NCBI GenBank assembly: GCA_040221475.1
Contig: JAVKEJ010000058.1
Span: 310,001 to 374,000 of the forward strand
DNA: 64,000 bases
Source: WLXB01 sp040221475
GTDB taxonomy: Bacteria > Pseudomonadota > Alphaproteobacteria > Rhodospirillales > Rhodospirillaceae
Reading direction: 5' to 3'
In this document: piece by piece, positions 1 through 7,584 of the stretch
Layout of the letters: every line of letters starts with the position of its first letter
Position numbering within the stretch: the first letter of the stretch is position 1
The notes under the pieces: model-generated
The model's input: the letters and a program-made list of their open reading frames with translations, nothing else
Databases searched by the model: none
Told to the model about the DNA's origin: nothing
Program-made: the position numbers and the translations under genes

Positions 1-455
1 CCTTCGATGACAGGGACATATTCAGGTGGGTTTCTGGCTTCTGTCGCGATGCGCAGGGGCACAATATCAATGAAGGCGGGTGGATTATCGAAATCAGTCG
101 TGATCTCGTGGATTGGGGGGAAGTCACCGTTTTGAACGCTGTACGGCACGTAAACGACGACACCAGCGATGATGAGACCGATCACGGCCGTGATCGATTT
201 CCCCAAAAACGCGCCTTTGTAAGCAATCAAAGCAAGAATAAGACCGATCAGGCACAGCGCAGCGCCTGCCGCTAACCCGTACTGGATCGATGCGCGCAGA
301 ACACCAAACGCTTGCATCAAACCAAGCGTACCCGCTTGATACAGCGGCCCAGAGAGGGCGGCAGCAAGCCCTGATAAAATGACGACGATCAGTCCAAGTG
401 TGCAGGCTTTTCCAGAAAATTTTTCTGAAAAGCTTGCTCCAGATGTGTCAGCCAT
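1..455 (-). CDS. DUF1499 family membrane protein (3' end beyond window)
   Basis: The reading frame opens with ATG at 455 (MADTSGASFSEKFSGK) and stays open to the left edge, giving about 151 residues, so the C-terminus is missing. Three hydrophobic segments follow the start (around residues 19-38, 60-80 and 88-105). After them comes PPIHEITTDFDNPPAF, which is the hallmark motif of DUF1499 proteins (usually PPIHDITTDxxxPPxF). The function of the family is not established; members with N-terminal membrane segments are common in Alphaproteobacteria. It follows coxM on the same strand after a gap of about 130 bases, so co-transcription is possible but not shown. Confidence 0.8.
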   Translation of the reverse strand, partial: MADTSGASFSEKFSGKACTLGLIVVILSGLAAALSGPLYQAGTLGLMQAFGVLRASIQYGLAAGAALCLIGLILALIAYKGAFLGKSITAVIGLIIAGVVVYVPYSVQNGDFPPIHEITTDFDNPPAFIDIVPLRIATEARNPPEYVPVIE

Positions 456-586
456 AGTTTTTCCCCTTGAAAGTAAGGCGCGTCGCGCACCCCATCGTTA
501 TGCCCCGATCATAGCGCTCGCGGGCCTATGATCCAAGCATTAGGCTATATCATTACGTAACAGGCGGGGTTGTCAGGTTGGAAAGG

Positions 587-1381
587 CTACACGCAGTCCG
601 CAATTGCCCGTTTCGCCATAACACTGATCAGATGTGCGCGATATTCAGCCGTGGCGTGTAAATCAGAGTTCAAATCGTCCGCTGACACACTGATATCTGC
701 AAGCGCGCCCGGCGTGAATGAGGTGTTCAGTGCGGCTTCCATGCTGGGTACGCGAAAAACGGTTGGTCCTGCGCCGGTAATGGCCAGACGCACACCATCT
801 TTGGTTTTGGCCACAAAGGCCCCGACCACCGCATAGCGCGAGGCTGGGTTGGGGAATTTGCGATAAGACGCGACTTCTGGCACCGGGAAAGTGACCTTTG
901 TGACCAGTTCGCCGTCTTCCAGCGCGGTTTCAAACATGCCCGTGAAAAAGTCGTCCGCCGAGATTTCGCGTGTGGTGGTGTGCACGGTGGCCCCCAGTCC
1001 AACCAACGCGCCTGGGTAATCCGCGGCAGGATCATTGTTGGCGATGGAGCCGCCGATGGTGCCGCGATTGCGCACCTGCGGATCACCAATCAACGAGGCC
1101 AGATAGGCCAGCGCCGGAATAGCGTTTTGAACCTCGGCTGAGGCCGCCACATCGGCATGGCAGGTCATCGCGCCAATGCTCACCGTATCGCCGTCAACTG
1201 AAATACCACGCAGGTTTTCAATGCCGCCCAGATCAATCACGTCGGACGGCATGGCCAAGCGTTGCTTCAAGGTTGGGATCAGCGTCATGCCACCAGCCAT
1301 GAAGGTGGCGTCATCGGCACTGTCGAAGGCGCTTTTTGCATCTTCCAAAGAGAACGCTTTTTTGTACTCAAAGGCGTACAT
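587..1381 (-). CDS. CoxM/CutM-type FAD-binding subunit of a molybdenum hydroxylase
   Basis: 264 residues from MYAFEYKKAF. The medium subunit of xanthine dehydrogenase/CO dehydrogenase-type enzymes holds FAD and passes electrons from the iron-sulfur subunit to the acceptor. Visible family signatures are AGGMTLIPTLKQRLAMPSDVIDL near the N-terminus (FAD binding) and the second FAD motif IGDPQVRNRGTIGGSIANNDPAADYP in the middle, then the C-terminal CO_deh_flav_C part. A longer reading from 1465 exists but would overlap coxS heavily. The chosen start overlaps the coxS stop as TGATG, which argues for translational coupling. Substrate is unknown: no catalytic large subunit is encoded next to it. Confidence 0.9.
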   Translation of the reverse strand: MYAFEYKKAFSLEDAKSAFDSADDATFMAGGMTLIPTLKQRLAMPSDVIDLGGIENLRGISVDGDTVSIGAMTCHADVAASAEVQNAIPALAYLASLIGDPQVRNRGTIGGSIANNDPAADYPGALVGLGATVHTTTREISADDFFTGMFETALEDGELVTKVTFPVPEVASYRKFPNPASRYAVVGAFVAKTKDGVRLAITGAGPTVFRVPSMEAALNTSFTPGALADISVSADDLNSDLHATAEYRAHLISVMAKRAIADCV

Positions 1382-1869
1382 CAGGCGCCTCCCTGCGAGG
1401 CTTGCATGGCTTTTGCCCCGGCGGCGATGGCTTTGACAATGCCATGATAGCCGGTGCACCGGCACAAGTTGCCTTCCAGTTCTTCCCGAATAGTCTTTTC
1501 ATCAAGGTCTTCACCCTTGTGGCGCTCGACCATGGCCAGGGCTGACATAATCATCCCGGGTGTGCAGAAACCGCATTGCAGGCCGTGATTTTCTCGAAAA
1601 GCTTCCTGCATCGGGTGCAGTTCTGTGGCTGATGGTGCAACACCTTCGATGGTGGTCAAATTTTGACCATCCGCTTGCGCCGCCAGCAGGGTGCAGGCTT
1701 TGACAGATTTGCCATTCATATGAATGGTGCAGGCCCCGCATTGGCTGGTGTCACAGCCCACATGGGTGCCTGTCAGTCCGAGTTGGTAACGAAGAAATTC
1801 AACAAGCAATGTGCGTGGTTCAACGTCGCCGCTGTGGTGTTTGCCATTAATCGTAAGCGAAATCTGCAT
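1381..1869 (-). CDS. CoxS/CutS-type [2Fe-2S] subunit of a molybdenum hydroxylase
   Basis: 162 residues from MQISLTINGK, the usual length for this small subunit. The N-terminal plant-type ferredoxin domain carries GCDTSQCGAC followed by a further Cys (first 2Fe-2S cluster). The C-terminal helical domain carries CGFCTPG and CRCTGY (second cluster). It relays electrons from the molybdopterin site to the FAD subunit. An upstream extension to 1953 would overlap coxG and lacks family similarity, so I start at 1869. It sits between coxG and coxM in one transcription unit. Confidence 0.93.
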   Translation of the reverse strand: MQISLTINGKHHSGDVEPRTLLVEFLRYQLGLTGTHVGCDTSQCGACTIHMNGKSVKACTLLAAQADGQNLTTIEGVAPSATELHPMQEAFRENHGLQCGFCTPGMIMSALAMVERHKGEDLDEKTIREELEGNLCRCTGYHGIVKAIAAGAKAMQASQGGA

Positions 1870-1909
1870 GAATGATGTGCGTCCATTTATGTGCGGTGAA
1901 ACTAAATCT

Positions 1910-2596
1910 TTAACCGAGGATAAGCCATAACGACAGGAAGGCGAAGAGGCCAATAACTGTCGTCAGCCAAATCTCGAAGGTAATTGGTTTAAACGTGTTT
2001 AAGGGGTCCGGTTTTTGAGCCGCATGACCTGGAGAAACGGCACGCGCTGCATCTGGTGTTACCGCATCTGCTGTCACTGGGGCTGAAATCGGGGCTGAAA
2101 TCGGGGCTGAAATCGGAGCGACAGCAGGGGCGGGGGCTGGATCTAGGGCGGCCGCTTTCGCCGCTGCTTCTTCACTTAATTTTGAGAAAAACTGATCGGC
2201 CATTTTTTTGGCCGTCGAGTCAATCAAACGGCTGCCAATTTGAGCCAGTTTTCCGCCCACGTTAGCATTGACCACGTAACTCAGTTGCGTGCCAGTGTCG
2301 ATTTCCACAAGGCTGACGTGCGCCCCGCCCTTGGCAAATCCAGCCGCCCCACCCTTACCCTGGCCAGAAATCGTATAACCATTGGGGGGATCCATATCCG
2401 ACAACGTGACCGCCCCCGTAAACTTGGCTTTCACCGGCCCAACCTTGGCGGACACCGTGGCTTCCAGCTCGGTGTCAGAATGCTTGGTGATGGTTTCACA
2501 CCCTGGAATACAGGCTTTCAGGACCTCCACATCATTCAGGGCGTCCCACACAGCTTCCCGGGGGGCGGCGATGTCATATGAGCCTTTCATATCCAT
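1910..2596 (-). CDS. CoxG family protein (SRPBCC fold, C-terminal membrane anchor)
   Basis: 228 residues. The first 150 residues match the CoxG/SRPBCC family (MKGSYDIAAPREAVWDAL, IPGCETI, GKGGAAGFAKG, ANVGGKLAQIGSRLI). In the Oligotropha CO dehydrogenase system CoxG is needed for membrane attachment of the enzyme. A Pro/Ala-rich linker then contains a short in-frame repeat (SAPI three times over), and the protein ends in a hydrophobic helix (about residues 207-226), consistent with a membrane anchor. The first ATG at 2596 is preceded by AGGAG at a suitable distance. First gene of the coxG-coxS-coxM unit. Confidence 0.88.
   Translation of the reverse strand: MDMKGSYDIAAPREAVWDALNDVEVLKACIPGCETITKHSDTELEATVSAKVGPVKAKFTGAVTLSDMDPPNGYTISGQGKGGAAGFAKGGAHVSLVEIDTGTQLSYVVNANVGGKLAQIGSRLIDSTAKKMADQFFSKLSEEAAAKAAALDPAPAPAVAPISAPISAPISAPVTADAVTPDAARAVSPGHAAQKPDPLNTFKPITFEIWLTTVIGLFAFLSLWLILG
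2080..2120. repeat. In-frame 12-base tandem repeat in the coxG linker
   Basis: The 12-base unit ATCGGGGCTGAA recurs three times with a further partial copy. Read on the minus strand it encodes repeated Ser-Ala-Pro-Ile in the linker between the SRPBCC domain and the membrane helix. Because the unit is a multiple of three, copy-number changes would alter only linker length. Confidence 0.85.
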
Positions 2597-2740
2597 GATG
2601 TTGATCTCCTGCGTAAAAGGTGTTCAGGGTTTGCCCCGGTCGCACGAAAAATGCAACCAGATGAGCGCCGATGTTCATTCCGTGTCGCTGATTGCGGTCA
2701 AGGATTGCAGTCAGCGCGGGCGTTTAGGGCGTAGGATTAC

Positions 2741-2766
2741 TGCGCTGGGTCAATGCGCTGGGTCAA
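2741..2766. repeat. 13-base tandem duplication spanning the symporter stop codon
   Basis: TGCGCTGGGTCAA occurs twice without a gap (2741-2753 and 2754-2766). The stop codon of the symporter gene (2763-2765, read on the minus strand) lies in the copy nearer the gene, so the second copy is downstream of translation. One of several duplications of this kind in the window. Confidence 0.9.
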
Positions 2767-4535
2767 TGATCATGGGCAACTCCCGCCCCCGAAGGCAGGC
2801 GAATGTCATCAATCAGGTCTTGAACGGTCTGCGGTGGCGGGGCTGTGGCGCGCGCCACAGCTGCGGCGACTGTAAAATTCAGGAGCGCCCCAATAAAGCC
2901 GATTCCTTCCGGGGAAATACCAAACAACCAATACTCAGCCGTATTACTGCCCGGACTGATGAACTTGAAGTAAACAATGTAGCCAAAGGTAAACACCAGG
3001 CCGACGAGCATGCCGGCAATCGCCCCTTCCTTGTTCATCCGCTTTGAAAAGACGCCCATGAGAATAGCGGGAAACAACGAAGCAGCGGCTAATCCAAAGG
3101 CAAAGGCCACCACTTGGGCGACGAAGGCTGGAGGGTAAATACCAAACAGGCAGGCCAGAGCCAGTGAGGCTGCGATAGCGATGCGGGCATACAGCAACTC
3201 CTGTTTGCCGCTCAGATTTGGCGAAAAGGTTTTCTTGAGCAAGTCATGAGACACCGCCGCAGAAATCACCAGCAGCAAACCCGCCGCCGTTGATAAAGCC
3301 GCCGCCAAACTGCCCGCCGCCACCAGGGCAATCACCCAATCCGGCAAGGCTGCGATCTCCGGATTGGCCAGCACAATAATATCGCGGTCGACATACACCT
3401 CGTTGCCGTTCGGGGTGAGTGTGTTGTTCAAAATACGCTCGCCTGCTGCGCCACGGTTGTCGGTAAAGTCGGGTATTCCTTCAAAGGGTGCGCCAGCGCG
3501 GTATTGCAACCGGCCATCTTCGTTTTTGTCGGTCCAGGCGGTCAGGCCAATGTCTTCCCAATTGCGAAACCATCCGGGGGTTTCCGCATAGGATTTTTCA
3601 TTCACAGACTCTACAAAGTTTAACCGCGCAAAAACGGCCACAGCCGGGGCTGTGGTGTAGAGTATTGCGATAAACACCAGCGCCCACCCCGCAGAACGGC
3701 GCGCATCCGAGACTTTAGGCACCGTAAAGAAGCGCACAATCACATGGGGCAGACCTGCCGTACCAATCATCAGCGCGGCCGTAATCGCAAACACGTCGAT
3801 GGTCGATTTCGCCCCACTGGTGTAGGCGTTAAACCCAAGGTCCATCAAAACCCCGTCCAGGGTGTCTAACACAGCGCGCCCGGAGCCATCCGCCAACGTG
3901 CCGCCAAACCCAAGTTGTGGAATTGGTGAGCCAGAGACCAAAATCGAGATAAAGAACGCCGGCACCATATAGGCAAAGATCAACACGCAGTATTGCGCCG
4001 CCTGGGTATAGGTGATGCCTTTCATGCCGCCGAGTGCGGCGTAGATAAACACAATACAAGCGCCAATGATCACGCCTGTTGCAATCTCAACTTCCAGAAA
4101 GCGCGAGAAAACAATGCCGACGCCGCGCATTTGTCCGGCGATGTAGGTGAAGGAAATAAAGATCAGGCAGACCACGGCCACCACCCGCGCCGTCTTCGAA
4201 TAATAACGCTCGCCAATAAAGTCAGGCACGGTGAACTGCCCGAATTTTCTGAGATACGGTGCCAGCAATAACGCCAGCAGCACGTAGCCGCCGGTCCAGC
4301 CTAACAGGTATACGGAACCGTCGCGGCCCATGAAGGCGATGATTCCCGCCATGGATATAAAAGACGCCGCGCTCATCCAGTCTGCTGCGGTGGCCATGCC
4401 ATTGACCACGGGGTTGACGCCGCCAGCGGCAACATAAAAATCATTGGTGGATTTGGCCCGCGACCAAATGGCAATGGCAATATACAATCCGAAGCTCAGG
4501 CCGACAAAAACATAGGTCAACGTTTGAACACTCAT
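2763..4535 (-). CDS. Sodium:solute symporter, VC_2705-type large subunit
   Basis: 590 residues with the solute:sodium symporter fold (about 13 hydrophobic helices). Diagnostic stretches are NDFYVAAGGVNPVVNGMATAADWMSAASFI near the N-terminus, FTVPDFIGERYYSK and YIAGQMRGVGIVFSRF. It would carry a small substrate (acetate-like monocarboxylates in relatives; not proven here) with Na+. A hydrophilic insert of roughly 90 residues after LNFVES contains DKNEDGRLQY, which resembles a calcium-binding DxNxDG loop. The start codon overlaps the stop of the small-subunit gene as ATGA, the usual arrangement of this pair. Confidence 0.9.
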   Translation of the reverse strand: MSVQTLTYVFVGLSFGLYIAIAIWSRAKSTNDFYVAAGGVNPVVNGMATAADWMSAASFISMAGIIAFMGRDGSVYLLGWTGGYVLLALLLAPYLRKFGQFTVPDFIGERYYSKTARVVAVVCLIFISFTYIAGQMRGVGIVFSRFLEVEIATGVIIGACIVFIYAALGGMKGITYTQAAQYCVLIFAYMVPAFFISILVSGSPIPQLGFGGTLADGSGRAVLDTLDGVLMDLGFNAYTSGAKSTIDVFAITAALMIGTAGLPHVIVRFFTVPKVSDARRSAGWALVFIAILYTTAPAVAVFARLNFVESVNEKSYAETPGWFRNWEDIGLTAWTDKNEDGRLQYRAGAPFEGIPDFTDNRGAAGERILNNTLTPNGNEVYVDRDIIVLANPEIAALPDWVIALVAAGSLAAALSTAAGLLLVISAAVSHDLLKKTFSPNLSGKQELLYARIAIAASLALACLFGIYPPAFVAQVVAFAFGLAAASLFPAILMGVFSKRMNKEGAIAGMLVGLVFTFGYIVYFKFISPGSNTAEYWLFGISPEGIGFIGALLNFTVAAAVARATAPPPQTVQDLIDDIRLPSGAGVAHDH

Positions 4536-4957
4536 GACGGGTCTCTCGTCACGGTCGGGGTTTCGTCGTCATCTATGACGCCAAAGGACTCGTCATCCTC
4601 GACGCCAAAGAACTTGTCGATGCGCTGCATACCGACGACATACACAAAAATCAAAACCACAAAAATATAGATGGCACCTTGCTGGGCAAACCAAAACCCC
4701 AGAGGAAAGCCTAAAAAGGTATAAGCGTCTAACGCGTCAACAAAAATAATTCCCGCCCCAAAGGAGACGGTGAACCAGATCACCAGCAGCACACCCAGGA
4801 ACTTCAAGTTGGCATGCCAGTAGGCCGCCATGCGAGATTCAGAAAGCACATCAGCGTCGTGGCTGGAGTGCCCGACGGGATTATCCTGATCGTCATGGTG
4901 ATAGACTTCTTGAACCGGTTTATCTTTTTGATCCGGCGTATGTTGCGCTCCGGTCAT
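4532..4957 (-). CDS. DUF4212 small subunit of a sodium/solute symporter
   Basis: 141 residues from MTGAQHTPDQK, preceded by an AGGGGA ribosome site seven bases upstream; a reading from 5074 adds an unlikely Arg-rich leader. The protein has a charged His/Asp-rich N-terminus, the motif YWHANLKFLGVLLVIWF, and two transmembrane helices (about residues 54-76 and 90-112), then an acidic tail. DUF4212 proteins always accompany VC_2705-type symporters and are thought to be part of the transporter. It overlaps the large-subunit gene by four bases. Confidence 0.9.
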   Translation of the reverse strand: MTGAQHTPDQKDKPVQEVYHHDDQDNPVGHSSHDADVLSESRMAAYWHANLKFLGVLLVIWFTVSFGAGIIFVDALDAYTFLGFPLGFWFAQQGAIYIFVVLIFVYVVGMQRIDKFFGVEDDESFGVIDDDETPTVTRDPS

Positions 4958-5084
4958 GATTTCCCCTCTGTTTCTATGCAATCTTATCGGCGCTGCCCGT
5001 GCCCGTTTCCGGATGCCCCATCCTTGCCCCATTTGTGCACAACAGTAGACTAACCCGCTATGATCAACGATCAAACCAGCTTTA

Positions 5085-6125
5085 ATGAGTTTGTGTATTC
5101 ATATGTCATTCACCGAAACGCCAGCCCCTCCGCCCGTTCCGGCGTTACCTGAAAACGTCATCGCCGATATTTTGGACCAGGCGGTCAGCCGTTATGCGGA
5201 AAGCCGTCGCCAGCAGATTCCAGATTTTGTTTCTCGCACCTATGGTTGGAGGGGCGCGTTCGGCATTCACCGCAAGGCGCTGGGTTGGGATCTGTTGCGC
5301 GCTCCCGCCAATCTGGTCTTGTCTGGGGCTACCGGCGTCGCCCGCCTTGGGGGTGTTGCGGCACGGAGCGTTGGCGCGCGCCAAATTGGCGACCGTCTGG
5401 GCCGTTTTCAAATGATTCTTGATACAGATGTCGGCCGCGAAGTGGCCTGGCGCGTTCATTCCGATCTGTTGATGATTCCCTATCAACAGCCCGGCCGCTC
5501 AACGTTGGCCGACGCCCTGTTTGATGAAATCACCCAAGATACGCGGGTCACAGCGCACCTAGATAAAGTCGTTGCCGCCATTGCGGCGGAATCAGACAAG
5601 CGGGCCTATCAAGCGCGTCTGGATCGCGTCTTGTCAGAATACATCGGCCAACGCGCACCGGCGACCGATATCGCGGCTGCGTTGATGACAGCCTCGCTGG
5701 GGTATGCGGCCTATCATAAAGTGACGCCGGGACTGATCTCTCTCAGTTCAACTGTCGCTGGGTCCTTGGCGCAGACCATCGCTGTGTCCAGTTTTTGGGC
5801 AGGACCAACGGCGGGCAGTGTGTACTACGCTGTGGCAGGTGTGCCTGCCGCATCGACGCTTCTTACGGCAGGTGTGTTTGCCGGTCTTACGGTTCCAGCA
5901 GCAGCCCTCACGGCCCTTGCAGGTCTAGTGGCTGATCCCATTCAAGCCTCTACCGGTCTGCACCACCGGCGGCTTCGCCGGCTGATTGATACGCTTGAGC
6001 ATAATCTTAAGTTTGATCACGAGCGCCGCTTGCCTCTGCGCTCACATTACACGGCGCGTCTGGTCGATCTATGGGATTGGACGACCGTGGCCTACAATCT
6101 CACGGCCAATGCGGGTCTGAAATAA
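5085..6125 (+). CDS. Hypothetical membrane-associated protein (about 346 residues)
   Basis: I do not recognise this protein with certainty. It is transcribed away from the symporter pair, with 127 bases between the starts. The N-terminal half is soluble and Arg-rich (SRTYGWRGAFGIHRKALGWDLLRAPANLVLSG); the middle (about residues 205-300) holds three to four hydrophobic, Ala/Gly-rich stretches; the C-terminus is basic and ends in a helical segment (LRRLIDTLEHNLKF). ATG at 5103 (MSFTETPAPP) is an alternative start, and neither start has a strong ribosome site. The divergent position suggests, but does not prove, a link with the transporter. Confidence 0.7.
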   Translation: MSLCIHMSFTETPAPPPVPALPENVIADILDQAVSRYAESRRQQIPDFVSRTYGWRGAFGIHRKALGWDLLRAPANLVLSGATGVARLGGVAARSVGARQIGDRLGRFQMILDTDVGREVAWRVHSDLLMIPYQQPGRSTLADALFDEITQDTRVTAHLDKVVAAIAAESDKRAYQARLDRVLSEYIGQRAPATDIAAALMTASLGYAAYHKVTPGLISLSSTVAGSLAQTIAVSSFWAGPTAGSVYYAVAGVPAASTLLTAGVFAGLTVPAAALTALAGLVADPIQASTGLHHRRLRRLIDTLEHNLKFDHERRLPLRSHYTARLVDLWDWTTVAYNLTANAGLK

Positions 6126-6134
6126 AAGACTCTA

Positions 6135-7406
6135 TTATCTGTCGACCCTGCCTTTCCGAATGGCGCTTTTGCCAAACTTTGCCCGCACCGCGTCCATGGC
6201 CTGCTCAATGCCTTTCACCTGATTTAAGTCACCAGACACCAGGTCGGGTAAGTCAGCGACCGCAGACTCCGTCAACGCCCCCGTGCCGATGCCAATCAAG
6301 CGAAACGGTCCCCGTTTGATCTCGCGCTCCAGCATGGGCTTGGTGGCGCGATATAAAATCTCCGCCAGTTGCGTCGGCGACGACAGCGTTACAGTGCGGG
6401 TCAGGGTGCGGAACCGCGCGGTCTTCAGTTTTAAGGTCACCGTTCCGCCTGCCAGGGCTTTTGCTTTCAGCCGTCCGGAAACGTCTTCGCATAAAGGCCA
6501 GAGACGTTTCAGCAAGACCGTATTGTCGCCTATATCGTGATCAAATGTGCGTTCCGCCGAGATGCTCTTCGCGGCCCGGTTGGTGGTGATTCTGCGGGAG
6601 TCTTCCCCTCGGGAGAGTTTTGCGAGATGTCGTCCGGTGTCGCCATAACGGTCTTCTAAATCGCGTGCGGAACAGGCTTGCAGATCGCCAATCCTAAAAA
6701 AGCCATCGACCTTTAAACGATTGGACAGCGATGGTCCCACACCCGGAATGGCAGCAATCGCTTGGTCATGTAAATAACTCACAGCATCGGCGCGGCCGAT
6801 TACGGCAAAGCCATCCGGTTTGTCGCGTTCCGAGGCCATCTTGGAGAGAAACTTGTTGTAGCTCAGTCCAATCGAAATCTGAATGCCAACCTCGCGCCAC
6901 ACATCGCGGGCAATGGCGGCCAAGGTCACGGCAGGGACCCGGTTATGTAAACGCGCCGTCCCGGATAAATCCAAGTAGGCTTCGTCCAGGGAAACCGGCT
7001 CGACCACTGGCGTGGCCCGCTCAAAAATGTCGCGCACCTGACGGCCTGCGATACGATATTTTTCCATATTGGGTTTCAGAACAATCGCGTCTGGGCACAT
7101 CTTCAGCGCCTTATACATTGGCATGGCCGAACGCGGACCGTATTGCCGCGCGATGTAACAGGCGGTAGAGACCACGCCGCGCTTGCCGCCACCTATCAAC
7201 AATGGCTTGTCCCGCAGGCTCGGATCGTCGCGTTTTTCAATAGCGGCATAAAACGCATCGCAGTCAATATGTGCCGTACTCAGGCGGGACAGCTCTTCAT
7301 GAAACACAACCCGTGCGGAGCCACACTGCGGGCACGCGGTGACGGGCGTGTCATCCGTATATAGACAGTCACGGCAGAGCGTGGTGAGAGAAACTGTCGA
7401 GTCCAT
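6135..7406 (-). CDS. dinB: DNA polymerase IV with N-terminal zinc ribbon
   Basis: 423 residues. A leading CRDC...CPQC pair (residues 11-30) forms a probable zinc ribbon in front of a complete Y-family polymerase. Visible motifs are HIDCDAFYAAIE (first catalytic Asp), the second catalytic site SLDEAYLDLS near residue 130, the helix-hairpin-helix region IAAIPGVGPSLSNRL, and the little-finger domain. It performs low-fidelity translesion synthesis. The zinc ribbon is absent from the E. coli protein but occurs in alphaproteobacterial DinB relatives. I could not find a clear SOS operator upstream. Confidence 0.93.
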   Translation of the reverse strand: MDSTVSLTTLCRDCLYTDDTPVTACPQCGSARVVFHEELSRLSTAHIDCDAFYAAIEKRDDPSLRDKPLLIGGGKRGVVSTACYIARQYGPRSAMPMYKALKMCPDAIVLKPNMEKYRIAGRQVRDIFERATPVVEPVSLDEAYLDLSGTARLHNRVPAVTLAAIARDVWREVGIQISIGLSYNKFLSKMASERDKPDGFAVIGRADAVSYLHDQAIAAIPGVGPSLSNRLKVDGFFRIGDLQACSARDLEDRYGDTGRHLAKLSRGEDSRRITTNRAAKSISAERTFDHDIGDNTVLLKRLWPLCEDVSGRLKAKALAGGTVTLKLKTARFRTLTRTVTLSSPTQLAEILYRATKPMLEREIKRGPFRLIGIGTGALTESAVADLPDLVSGDLNQVKGIEQAMDAVRAKFGKSAIRKGRVDR

Positions 7407-7584
7407 GGTTTAAAATAAGTGTATCAATTCAGAAGGAAGAAGCCCTTGGGTCAGCTTTGCTCTTGACGCTTTGGCCCCAAAGCTCCACACCCCCTTACAC
7501 TACCACGTTACACGCTTGGTCGCTGCCTGTTTCCCATCTCATCGATGCAGCCAGTGCGGCTGATGCGGAAAAAGGAAATCCAAG

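Noticed and set aside
2382..3047. Plus-strand frame of 221 codons across coxG start and symporter end
   Set aside because: It runs antisense through two well-supported genes and has no coherent family features.
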